From the NCBI GenBank assembly GCA_003344405.1, contig NOWV01000164.1:1-64000 (forward strand): a stretch of 64,000 nucleotides of DNA. The letters are read 5' to 3'. The notes beneath the pieces are model-generated. The model was given only the letters and a program-made list of their open reading frames with translations. It was not told the DNA's origin and searched no databases. Position numbers and translations under genes: made by a program. The stretch is from Trichoplax sp. H2 (taxonomy: Eukaryota; Placozoa; Uniplacotomia; Trichoplacea). This document shows positions 23,901 to 34,980 of the stretch, in pieces. Numbering within the stretch: the stretch's first letter is position 1; each line of letters begins with the position of its first letter.

Positions 23901-24925
23901 TGCATCAACGATGAAATTTTACCTCAGCATCTTTCATGATCGTTGGATAGCCAATAAATAGGATATCGTCAATGGCTAACTCGAAGTTTTTATTGCACAT
24001 GGCTTCTTTAGGAGATAAAATACTTGCCAATAGCGAGTCGGAAAAACTGCAACAAGAAGCAACCGAATCAACATACTGTGTGTAGGATAATTCAATCAAT
24101 CAGTGATAGTTATTCTTTAAGACAGGCTTTGCTTGGCAATTACAAACTTTGGGTAGCATCTATGATCTTTTAGTCACTACTCAAAACTAACTAGGCTCAA
24201 CATACGCCAGATATGTCCTTGTTAATTGAATTTATGCCTACCTCCATAGCGGACAATCTATATAGCTATCTGGGGTGAAGTTGTTACTTGTAAAGCTGAC
24301 ACTAAAAATCAACATGGAAAGAATTAAAGATTATGCATAATCGGTTTCATATTTCATTTCTATTATAGGATAAGCCAGCCATAATGAGCGTCAACTACAT
24401 GATTCAGTTAGGGTTATTGAGAAAATCATTTATTAGACGACGAAATATCAAGTCGAACAGAAGCGAAGACAAAACAAGGCATAACGATGCCCAATTGTAG
24501 CTAACCTTCTTGAGCGGAGTTCCTGCTGGTCCTCTTTGAGAGCAAATAATCCAATTGACCAAGGGCAAAGCACAAAATCATAAAAATGAAATGGATCAAC
24601 AATGTGTTTGTCTGTCAATGAAGTCCCTATCGTAAGGGTAAATTACTTGATTACTAGCTCATGGTTCTTAATTAACAAGCAGCCTAGCTTGAGTTTGCAG
24701 AAGCTGCTAAATGGACATCAACAAACATGTTGCTCACTGAGGTTTGTACGGCCACTATTATAGCTACTTTGTACTATACAAGATGTACCACTTCGTATTA
24801 CCTTGCTTATTGGCTTTCTTCTTGTGAAGAAAAGGAGAATAGGGATACTTGAAATACAATTTTTCACCAGTATTTCCTGCTGTTGCTAAAAGAATACATA
24901 GAAGATCGCAATTTTTTGCAGCCAT
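20915..24925 (-). CDS. NPRL3: NPRL3, GATOR1 subunit
   Basis: A 16-exon minus-strand gene coding for 503 residues (the human protein is near 570). Exons from the start: 24802-24925, 24506-24531, 23923-24075, 23630-23725, 23404-23486, 23220-23290, 22885-22966, 22578-22680, 22374-22408, 22172-22285, 22025-22067, 21846-21952, 21617-21738, 21476-21510, 21154-21320, 20915-21065. All phases add up. The start is the ATG at 24923-24925, giving the longin-like first strand ([20 protein letters not shown]). Family hallmarks in order: [10 protein letters not shown] and [61 protein letters not shown]; and the C-terminal [20 protein letters not shown]3 pairs with NPRL2 and DEPDC5 in GATOR1, the Rag GTPase-activating complex that restrains TORC1 on the lysosome when amino acids are low. 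Exon 2 is only 26 bases. The low-complexity linkers of vertebrate NPRL3 are shorter here. Confidence 0.95.
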
Positions 24926-25520
24926 GGCTACCAAATGTCCAATTAGCGACTGTTTTCACTTTATGGACTGCTAGACTCTGAAATTCCTTTGGACGGACAG
25001 ACATTTGGCTTACTTTGGTCAATAAATTGTGTCCAACACTTCACTACGACAGTACTTTAGTATGGAGACAGTCGATTCGGAATGGACTGATTTTTTCTAA
25101 ATTAACAGTAAGTAATATTACAGTGCATTGTATTGCCTATTATTAAGGACTATTACTAAGCTCTGCTTAGTAACAGTCAGTTTAGATCATGAATGTTATT
25201 CAAATGAATGCGAATGATTTAGAGAACAGCCGCGGAAGATCTCAACTGAGTAGAACTATTTTTCGACATTTTCGGCCTTATTCGATATGAAAAGTCCGTC
25301 CATCCGAGGAAAGTTTCAGGTCTAAGTATTTTTTCTAGTAGCCCATAACTGTACTCAATGAACAGTATACTGTTGGAAGATAGAGTAAAGTTGTATAGTA
25401 AGCATTAAAAGTAGCCTGTATCGCTTGCTCGATCGACCTTAGGGAAGGTTTATCTGTCTGTCTGTAATGTCCGTATCGTATTGCGTTTCGTTACCTTGTT
25501 GCATTTCAGCGACTTCAAGA
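24926..25520. other. NPRL3 upstream region
   Basis: Intergenic DNA directly upstream of the NPRL3 start (to its right, as the gene is on the minus strand). NPRL3 and mago are divergently transcribed and share the 1.35 kb between 24926 and 26279. This half shows no open frame and no dense repeat; the NPRL3 promoter should be here. Confidence 0.4.
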
Positions 25521-25700
25521 CTACAGTACAGTACAGTTAAAAGAAAATTCTCCTCATTGGTGTACAGTTACAGTAGCGTTCAGTACAGTATAGTACAGTA
25601 CAGTAGTTCAAATGATCTACTGTACATTGTACTGTACTGAGTACAGTACACTGTAAAGAATATACTGTAGCACTGTACTGTACTGTACGCTATACAGAGG
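25521..25700. repeat. GTACAGTA/TACTGTAC palindromic cluster
   Basis: The self-complementary words GTAC, TACTGTAC and CAGTACAGTA are strung together here (for example CAGTACAGTATAGTACAGTA near 25580, and CTGTACTGTACG near 25676). Both strands read nearly the same, so single strands could fold repeatedly. The same words cluster at 54065-54195 and, more thinly, near 34915-34960 and 16235-16255. Confidence 0.7.
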
Positions 25701-25710
25701 ACTGTATAAT

Positions 25711-26050
25711 AACAGTGCTGTCGATGCTTTCAGTGCTATAGTATCCAGGAGAATGACCAGCAAAATGCGAAAGCTGTAACCTTTTTCTACTGGACACAGT
25801 CTTGTCATGGTCTTGTCCTTTACAGAATATAGTATGACAGTAGACACTTTCACTGCTACCGTATACAGTATAGGAGAATGAACAGGAAAATGCAAAACTA
25901 TGTCCTCTTTCTACCGTATTGTACTGGACTAGTCTTGTCGTGGTCTTGTCCTGTACAGATTATACTATAACAGTAGACGCTTTCACTGCTTCAGTACAGT
26001 ATGCAGTTCAGTATAGGAGAATGACCTAACCTGTGACCTGTTCTACTCAA
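25711..26050. repeat. Tandem repeat, unit about 130 bp, three copies
   Basis: Three diverged head-to-tail copies share 'cagt.ga.gctttca.tgct', 'aggagaatga.c', and 'tcttgtc.tggtcttgtcct.tacag'. They begin near 25711, 25838 and 25970; the last is incomplete. The array ends about 230 bases before the mago start codon, within the shared NPRL3-mago intergenic region. Confidence 0.65.
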
Positions 26051-26279
26051 CTACTGCTGGCCACTGAAGAGGAAAACACCCACTTCTACAGTACCGTTTA
26101 AGATACCTTATCCTTCATCGTACTGGGTACAGTATTGGCTGATTTGTCTACAGTCTTTACACTGTGCAGGATTGTACTGTACACGGTAAGAAGAAAAGCA
26201 GCGATACTTTGCTGGTTGAAGTTTGTCGCGTGTGAGACTGTAGTGTGGACCTTTCTACCACTAGTACTGGCTGACAAAG

Positions 26280-26717
26280 ATGGCGGACTTTTATCTTCGA
26301 TATTATGTAGGCCATAAAGGGAAATTTGGCCATGAATTTCTTGAATTCGAATTTAGACCCAATGGACTGCTACGCTATGCCAACAATTCTAATTATAAGA
26401 ATGATACGATGATTCGTAAAGAAGTGTTTAGTCATCGCTCGGTGATGAACGAGTTGAAACGGATCGTGGAAGATAGCGAAGTCTTGCGCGAAGATGATTC
26501 CCTATGGCCGCCACCAGATCGTATTGGACGTCAAGAATTAGAAATTGTCAGTGGTGATGATCATATATGCTTTACAACCAGCAAAATTGGTTCACTCATT
26601 GATGTAAATAACTGCAAAGATCCTGATGGCTTACGCGGCTTTTACTATTTGGTTCAAGATCTCAAGTGTTTAGTCTTTTCACTCATTGGCCTTCACTTCA
26701 AAATTAAACCCATCTAA
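26280..26717 (+). CDS. MAGOH: Mago nashi (MAGOH), exon junction complex core
   Basis: A single uninterrupted frame of 145 residues, close to the 146 of human MAGOH and collinear with it from end to end. Diagnostic stretches are [58 protein letters not shown] and the invariant C-terminus [20 protein letters not shown]. The protein pairs with Y14/RBM8A and clamps eIF4A3 on spliced mRNA upstream of exon junctions. The start ATG has A at -3 (ACAAAGATGG), a good initiation context. The coding region has no intron, unlike every other conserved gene here except the ARL. Differences from the vertebrate protein lie in exposed positions (for example LREDD). Upstream is a repeat-rich region shared with divergently transcribed NPRL3. 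Confidence 0.98.
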   Translation: MADFYLRYYVGHKGKFGHEFLEFEFRPNGLLRYANNSNYKNDTMIRKEVFSHRSVMNELKRIVEDSEVLREDDSLWPPPDRIGRQELEIVSGDDHICFTTSKIGSLIDVNNCKDPDGLRGFYYLVQDLKCLVFSLIGLHFKIKPI

Positions 26718-27880
26718 TTTGCATCCATTGCCTGTAGTACGACTTTTTCTAACTATCTTATCTTATCGTTTCCTTTCACTTTTACATAGTCCTATTGTTT
26801 GCTAAAAGAGTAAATACCTGTTAAGGATGCCATTGGCGTTATTCATTTTAGATACAAGATGTGCACATTTCAACGCTACAAAAAGCTTGTACTCTTTCAC
26901 CTCATCGTGCTGACTCGACATGAATGATTGATGCTGTACATTGCAAGAGTACATCGTCATCATGATACTCTACTATGCAGTAATGCTGATGGCTTACCTT
27001 TAGATAGCGACTGATTACTCATGTTTGTACATCCACTGTATTTAAATGGATAGTTGTAACGATAGACTTGAGAGGTAACTCACTCAAGTCACTTTTATAA
27101 TGTAACCATGTTGATGGCTTCTGCCTCTTCCGTTGTCATGGTAGATGCTTATTCTATGTATAAAACGGATCGTTCCAACGTTCTACCAGTTATCTAATGT
27201 TTTCATTCCAAGTCAACTTATTAAAGGTTTCCGTTCTACAGTTGTGGTGTTGTTTACTGTCAATAGGATGTTTTGGACGCTTGCAAATAATTGTAATTTA
27301 ATAACATGACTTACTCTCATTTCAAAGCTAAAAGATGAATAAGGGAACAGCCATAGCAGATACTAAATGGAGTACACACTATAGAGACTATACAGTATGT
27401 AGTATGCCATATCTTCTTACCTTTTATCCCAGTTGGATATTGTTGTCAGATTCTGTATTTTTCTAGCTATTTTGATAGCAAAAGAATGCGATATGCTTTT
27501 CAATGATGCTCTGTAGTGTCTGTCTTTACTGCCATGTAATTATCATGCACGTTCGTTTAGATGGTTTTCGATATCTTTTACCATTATCATCAGCTAAGAA
27601 ATTGAAAGTCAGTACAAGTAGTATTTTGACCTATTTTTTGGGATAAGGATCCCTTTGCAAGATTTCGATATTGTTGGTCGATGGGTTTAAAATGAACTTA
27701 CTGCAGTAGTAGTATTGAATGCTTGTGTTCAAAACTTTGGGGCCACTGTGGCAATTGCTTCCTGTAAACTTTTCATCGATTTCAAGTTGCCAAACCTGAC
27801 TGCACAATATATCCAACTACGCACTCTACATAACGTACTACTGTATATGCCAAGGATTTACGCTAGGGATTGTTGGATCT
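26718..27880. other. Noncoding stretch downstream of mago
   Basis: AT-rich sequence containing the 3' end of the mago transcript and nothing else I can name. Overlapping open frames at 27631-27981 on both strands have no homology or splice support and run into the repeat array that follows. Confidence 0.5.
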
Positions 27881-29430
27881 ATTCTCACAAGTCGCTAACT
27901 GACTTTTCAAATATGCTTCTAATCAAGCTTGGAGCGCCTAGACTTTATTGCAGTCTTTTTAACTCTACCAATTTGCAATGACAAGAATATGAGCTATTAC
28001 ATACGGTATACTAAAATACCCGTTAAATATGTAGTTGTAGTCTATCTTGCTAGCGATAACCAGCTAAAGACTCAAATGAAAAGACTGCTATGTTATTCAT
28101 GCTTACAAGCTCATTTTTACTCACGAGCAAATACTCCGTGAATATCTACCCAAGAGTCCATCTTGCAAGTCATGCATGAAAGACTGGTAGACTATTCATT
28201 CTTGCAGCTTGATTTCACTCATAAGTACGGTAAAATACTCCATCAGATTCTATCAGTAGTCCGCCTTGCAAGTTATGACCGGCTAGTTTCAGTCGATACT
28301 CTAGAGCATCATGAAAGATTGGTACGCTAGTCACTATTGATTTTACTCACAAGTGAAATACTCCACGAGTGTACCATTAATCCAACGTGCAAATTAGAAT
28401 TGGCTGCTATCAGCCAAGACTCCAATCATGAAAGACCGACCTATTGGCTGTTGCAACTTGATTTCACTCACATGTCTATAAGTAAATTACTTTCAGGGTG
28501 GCCGTCTACCAGTAGTCAATCTTGGAAGTAATGACCGGCTGCAAGGACTAATAAGAGAAAAATTCCTTTTTCTAGTAGTTCTCGCCGGCTCATCAATGTC
28601 AAGACTGTATAGGTGTAGTTATGAAGAATGCCACGCTATTGACTTAAAGACTTGTTATTACTCACGAGCATAGTGTAAAATACTCCAATCTACTCGTATG
28701 ACTGCTATCAGTTAAAATTCTAATCATAAAAGCTGGTACACTATGAACTGTGTAGTCACTGCATGCTATCCACTGCTGTAACTTTTACTTTACTCACAAG
28801 TGTCTATCAGCAGTCCATTTTGTAATAATTAAGACTCTAAATTAAAGACTAATGCGTTATTAACAATATGACTTGATTTGACTTACCGAGTAAAATACTC
28901 GCAACCATCAGCTTATCTAGTAAGCTATGACTAGCTGGTATCAGCCAAGGCTCTAAATTAAAAAATTGTAACGCCATCAACTGTTTAGTAACTGGAAGCT
29001 ATCTCCTGTTGTAAATTCATTTCATTTACAATTAAATACGCCACCAGAGTCTTCTACTACTTGTCCAATGTTCATCTTGCCAGCGATGAATGTTTGGTAT
29101 CGGTTAAAAACTGTAAATTAATTGAAAGACTGGTACATCGTGAACTATTTGGTGACCGTAAGCTGTCCCGTCATGACTCATGAGTGATTGGTATCAGCAA
29201 AGACTCCAAATAGATAAAACTAGTACGCTGTTAACTATCGAGTAACCCTGCAGTATTCACCGTTGCGACTTGATTTCACACACAATTGCCACAAATAAAA
29301 TATACCATCAGTATTTACCAGTGCAAGTAATAACCGACTGGTATCAGCCAATAGTCACAAAGAAAAGCCTACTGTACCACTGTAAGAATTGTTCTAACTT
29401 TATTTCACTCACTTTATGGAGTGTAATATT
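27880..29430. repeat. Long degenerate tandem array, unit about 150-190 bp
   Basis: About 1.5 kb made of drifting copies of one unit. Shared phrases are 'cttg.aacttgatttcactcac', 'aaatactcca', 'ta.cagtagtc', 'cttgcaagt.atgac.ggct', 'tatcagccaagactc.aa' and 'atgaaagactggta'. Copies can be followed from about 27.9 kb to 29.4 kb. Divergence is high and indels frequent, so this is an old array. Open frames inside are incidental. Confidence 0.7.
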
Positions 29431-31096
29431 TCATTATCGCATTCTACTGTAGAATATAGAATAATATATATATACATAAATATAATAATAAACCACTATA
29501 CTCAACAATACTCAATCATGATTATATACAAAATTTGACAGTAGACATAGAAACGCGATACTAACATAACCGTACTTTTCAAATATTCTCATCATGAAGA
29601 ACAAGAAATACAACAAGTTAGGGTTAGTAGAGCTTGATAAAGTTACCAAGTCACGACATTTCCAGGTCATTTCAATTTCGCATAATTGAATCATTCCTTA
29701 GTTGGTTATACAGTAACAAACTGAAATGTTAGTGTTGGCTACTGTTCGCTACATTGTTGCACAGATAAGACTTTCAAGACAACATCTAGTTACACAGTTA
29801 GAAAATATCTTATAGAGACGTGATTTTCGTTAATATAAAAACCATTGACAGATGCGCGCATCATTCTATTGAAGTAGTCTATATAAGTGTATATATATCT
29901 ATATATATATATGTATATATATTATGGATATCTTAAATTGACGTGCGTCTTAGCAATGATGGATAGGTTATATAATAAAATATCTGTTAAGAATTGTCAT
30001 CCATGGATTACATATATGCTTTCATTGACCAACTGATGGACTCAATGCACAACCAAAGTGACACATTGTAATCTTACTCAAGATAGCCTACTATTGAATT
30101 AAAAACATTTCCATTGCTTTGATTAGTAAATTAGACAGCCTGTTGCCAACGGGTGTTGAAGATAGAAATACCTTCGTTTTCATTCTATTCCATCTTCCAA
30201 AGTTGGAACAGATATGTAACATACAAGTCACGAAAGCTCAAGGCTGTAATGAATTATATAACTAATATACGATCAAGATGTAGAAGTTGATGTCGGATAA
30301 TCCGGTAGAAGTGTAGTTAATGCGACCGCAGACCAGGAATGATGACATGAAAGCCGGATAGCATGAAATGCCACACCATTCCTGTAGATTATTTTAAAAC
30401 TGCAAGTTGATGCATAAAGCACAGTATCAGGAACAATCATGCCTCCTGTACAACTTCATTGTATTATGCAAATGTTTGAGGTCAAAGTGAACTTATAAAA
30501 AAAGAGTAATGTACACTATACAGTATAAGGCATAAACGATTAGACGTTTTGTCGATTTGAAATATCAATCTGAATACCATCCTGTTCAATTCTGAATGTA
30601 ACCGAGTTCGTTCCTATTGTACAGGTCTACCAAATTGGTCAATCGTGATAATAATCATCGTAATAATAATAAAGTACAGTATATTAACAAAGACAGACCT
30701 ATTTTTCTATGCTACTACTTCATTTTGTAAAATATCAATAAAAAAGATGTAATCGATTGAAGGTCTTGCAGGAAAGAAGCTTGCATAGAGTAGACCAAAA
30801 TCAATCATAAGTAATGTTGGATTCTGTATATCCATACATGCTATTCTAAAGAGTGATGATCATCTCCTATCCATCAACATGTCCATGTCAATGAAGTCAT
30901 TGATTTTTCATGGTGTAGAAGCAATTCCAATGCTCCCCGTAGTCTTTTACAATCATTTTCTTACCTTGACATCCACACGATGTACCAATGCCGTTCCATT
31001 GGTCAGTAAAACTATGGCAAGAAAGGGCTACGACTGGGATTATGAAGCTTACATGACCCAATAGACATGAAGATGGATTGTCGTTCTTGGTATTGG
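29431..31096. other. Noncoding stretch with an AT microsatellite
   Basis: Contains short TA-rich runs at 29466-29485 and 29886-29925 (TATATATCTATATATATATA). No supported gene. The right end is the 3' flank of the ARL gene, whose stop is at 31097 on the minus strand. Confidence 0.5.
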
Positions 31097-31636
31097 TTAC
31101 AAAGCTACTGCTGTGAAGCTATTCCGATTGGGTTTAGCCATTTGTTTTCGATTTTTCTTCCGTGTCAATTCACATAACTGATGCATCCCTTCCTGAATGC
31201 CATTGCCATTTCGAGCACAAGTTGGTTGGACATGCCAAGGCCGATTGCTTGTCAATTCTTTCAAGGATAGCATTCTCGCTACGGTCATGGGTGATAACGC
31301 TCCAGGAATATCTTGCTTATTGGCTAAGATTAATATGGGTACATGTGCCATACCTGGACTTTTGCCAATGGCTAACAGTTCATGCTTGGCTTCTTCCATT
31401 CTTAATTCATCAGAGCTATCCACAACAAAGACGATGCCATCACAGTCGCGTAGGTAGGATTTCCAAAGTGGTCGTTGTTTGTCATTGCCACCAACATCCC
31501 AAATTTTCATTTTCTTTTTGCTGATGGTGACATTTTCAACATTAAAGCTGAGAGTCGGCTTTGTTTCGAAAAATTCGCCATATTTTAAACGATATAAAAT
31601 GGCCGTTTTGCCGGAGTTATCGAGTCCTATAGACAT
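31097..31636 (-). CDS. ARL4-like small GTPase, intronless, Gln-to-Asn in the DxGGQ motif
   Basis: A minus-strand frame of 179 residues from the ATG at 31634-31636. It has the ARF/ARL motifs: P-loop GLDNSGKT, switch I PTLSFN, WDVGGNDKQRPLWKSY for switch II, NKQD (G4) and CARNG (G5). WKSY, DGIVFVVDS, RMEEAKHEL and a basic tail (RKKNRKQMAKPNR) point to the ARL4 group, which works at the plasma membrane and nucleus and recruits cytohesin-type ARF exchange factors. Vertebrate ARL4 coding regions are also intronless. Two oddities: the position that is Gln in almost all ARFs (GGQ) is Asn; and the usual N-terminal myristoylated helix (about 15-20 residues) is missing. An in-frame TAA lies 9 bases upstream of the ATG, so any helix would need an upstream exon joined at the possible acceptor TCTATAG (after which GACTCG begins). 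I could not find that exon. Confidence 0.88.
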   Translation of the reverse strand: MSIGLDNSGKTAILYRLKYGEFFETKPTLSFNVENVTISKKKMKIWDVGGNDKQRPLWKSYLRDCDGIVFVVDSSDELRMEEAKHELLAIGKSPGMAHVPILILANKQDIPGALSPMTVARMLSLKELTSNRPWHVQPTCARNGNGIQEGMHQLCELTRKKNRKQMAKPNRNSFTAVAL

Positions 31637-31639
31637 CAA

Positions 31640-34600
31640 TGATTATCCAGTTAGATATACGACAAGTGACAATGGGCATCGCATCAATTGACAGTGCTGT
31701 ACCACTCTCTCTCCTACGGTCAATGTCGGGCATGAGATTGAAAATTTCATTTGGAAACAGAGACGGTACATTATATTGTCGTTTATCGACAAAACTTTCT
31801 ATCTACCTACTTACAGATGTAACGACAAGAGGTTTGCATGGGTTTAAACTCGTATAACCGGCTGTAGAAAAAAAATCTAGTACAAGTGTTGTAACAAGGC
31901 GATAATGGCTATGGATATTGCCAAGAGCATTTTTTCTTTTTTCAGCGACATTATTGCTCGACGAAAGCAATACAGTACTTTACCCTAGAATATGGCAGTC
32001 GATTTTCAGCCTTTTGTATTATCTCTCGCATGGACTATTGAGTCATCCATGCCTGTAGCAAAAGAAGAAGAAAACTAGCTGCCTAAAAGGATAGTCAGGA
32101 AGCATACTATAGTGGAATACAACGTATAGCCTCCGCAGTTCCTGGATACTGTCCTCCACTACGATGCAGTCCCTGGTACCACCAAGAAGAGCAAAGAATT
32201 TATTTGCCATGGAGTGGTACCCTCATTTTTCTGGCTAAACACTCATAGAATAAGGAGTTTCTCATAAAGTGACTCGATTGCTCTACAATCTCTTCTTGAC
32301 TCATATCGATGAATAGCAAAATTTTGCTCAAGCCATTGATCTATTTCATGCCCACTATCAAAGGGTTTATTAAAATTAAGTTAATTAAGATTCGAAAGTA
32401 ATTCAAAGCATGTTGTAAGAAATACACTAGACATGGAGAGTACTGTATTATACGAGGCGGACCTTCGACTGCAGCTAAAATTTTTTATTTCAATACATTG
32501 ATTACAATTAAGCCATTAAATTAACACAAAAGGAAAATAATAATGTCAGTCTTGTATGATTTTTACATAACTGTCAAGGTAATAACAAGAACTTGAATAC
32601 AGTAACATATTTTCACTTGTTTTGGCTACTGTTAGCGGGAGGGAGGGTAAATGGGGAATGAGTATTTTATGTTCTATTCGTATCAGAGAAATGCCATGGA
32701 AAACAAAAGCTTCTTTCACATCCTCTCTTACAGTAGAATCCATTCTTCCATTCCTTTACGGTATCAGCAGTTCAAGTCGCTTAATCCAGCTTGTAGCTGA
32801 TGGCACTACTAAGGCATAAAGTTTGGCAGAATGAGCAGGATTGGTAGTGAATCTCGACCTATTTCCTTTTTCATTCCCTTCTAACTATCCTTTGAGCACT
32901 TGTGAAACGCTGATAAATCGGTAATCGTTTCGTTGAAAGCGATTGCAATCAAGCAAGACAAAACTGTTTTGCCAAAACATGTATCCACATTTCTTGACGG
33001 TCAAGCAATCCCGTACGTCAAAGAAAAAGGGCAAAAAAAGGCAACTTGTAGTAAATTGCTATCCGTAGTGGACTACGGTAGTGATTCTCATGATTGAGAT
33101 TTGAGAATACCCTCTTTGTCCATCGCCACTAAAGTGATCGATGAGTCGATAATATTAATCGCTATAGAGTAATTAAAATTATCCGCGCTTTAACGCAATC
33201 CCTCCCCATTTATTGACAACTTTTTCCCTATATTGATATAAAATAATATTACCTTGTTTGACTATAAATCCATGCCTATTCTAAGATGGTTTTGATCGGT
33301 TGGCTCTCGATTCTACATACGCGTATCAACTATAAACAACCATAAAAGACTAGGGTTCAAGATCCAGGCTATTCAAGTCCAGTTTGACCAAAACATAAAG
33401 CGATTGCTGTACAAAATAAATTTGTATTTCCTTGCCACTGGAGAAGTGATGATTACATGATTCTATTCAGGGCAATAATGATTTTTTTTGCTCTTTGGAT
33501 CGTGTCCAACCTATAATTTAATGATAGTCTAGGGTAATTTCGCATGTCCTTTAACTACTTTCAGTCTTTTTAATCCATTTCCTACATACTTTATGACTCT
33601 TGTCATCTATGCTCCAAATGTATCAATGTACTGTCATGGTGCTGTATACGTGTACTCGTTTGAACAGTAACAAACTTCTTGAATACTACGCCGTGGAGAA
33701 CATTACAACTTTTCTTCCAAAATGGAAAATAAATGGGGGAGAGTAAGGTACATTTGTTCTCAAGTAGGAGAGGAGAGGTGGGAAGTTTAGCGATTCTTTG
33801 CTCTTTAAATTTGTTTTTCTCCAAGATAAACTACTGTCCATTTTTGGGCCATGAATCCACGGCAATGTTATTACCGGCGCATCGCTATAGAACGCCGGTA
33901 TGTCCCATGGAAATGTTGATCCATTTCCTTCGCCTCCATCATCAGTTATTCAACAGACATCAAGTTTATTGATGTCCTCGACACACAGTTTGAATCAAAT
34001 TCATGTTGTCAAGCGTTGTTTACTCACCCTCCATTTCTTCGTCCATCGACTACAATCGATTAACTGAAGGAAAAATGCAATACTAGCCTAGTCCACTTTG
34101 ACCCTATCGGCCATTGCTGTGCATGGGCACCAGGGCCCATAGAAAGAATCTATCGTGATCCAAAAATGGGGTCAAGATCGGATCGGCTCTTTCCCTTTTA
34201 ACAAGGAAAAAGAATGAAGGAAACAATCTGTCTGCCTCTAGCAAGGAAAGAATTGGGTCAAGGAGAAGAAAGATGCAATCGGTATTTCTATCGATGTTGA
34301 CAGTCGTGTTGACTCCAAGTTGTCATCAAGATGTTAACATCAACATTTGAAAATGCGATGGCTCTACCCCTTTGCGATCAAACCGTCTCGACTAGCGTAG
34401 AACAAGTGAAAAAAACAATAAAAAATATTCATCCTATAACAAGAATGATGGTTTGTTTTCCTTACCAATTATAACGATATGGGCAGGCTTTCCAGGCAAA
34501 ATAGCCGTGAATCTTCCATTACCTCCCGACGACATACAAGAAAGGTAGCTTCCCATGTTGTCCTCATTTCTTGCTCGCCAACCCTGCCTACGTGTGACTA

Positions 34601-34980
34601 GTCCCTTACTATTTTCTCAACTGCTTCGTCTTGCTTTCCACACCGTTAATAGCACCACCACGGGCAGAGAATATCAATGAATTGCTTGCTTCAAGGCCAA
34701 TGGTGATAGAATCTGATCTATTTACTTAACTAGCAAAGGTGATGAAAATAATCTTCCAATGCTAGGCGATGATCAGCGCAACCTTGTCCACCTCTAGTCC
34801 TCAATCGTCGGCGAGCGACTACGCCTGCTGTATCATTAAGTATGACTCATGAGTACTGAATGGCCGTCCGTCCTGTCCACAGCCTACCGTAGTGCACACA
34901 ATCGCTTGCTAAACGGTACTGTACACTGTAGTCGTGATGTACAGTACTGTACTGCACTATTGGACCACTAGTCCACTACA
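31640..34980. other. Noncoding stretch
   Basis: More than 3 kb with only short, overlapping open frames on opposing strands. It includes the upstream region of the ARL gene. One GC-rich hairpin stands out at 33872-33900 (TACCGGCG, 13-base loop, CGCCGGTA). A thin cluster of GTACTGTA words lies at 34915-34960. No gene I can support. Confidence 0.5.

Noticed and set aside
27880-29430. CRISPR-like array
   Set aside because: Units are long, degenerate and without constant spacers, and the genome is eukaryotic; it is an old tandem repeat.
31162-31857. Plus-strand frames opposite and beside the ARL gene
   Set aside because: They mirror the conserved GTPase frame or have no homology; the minus-strand protein carries all GTPase motifs.
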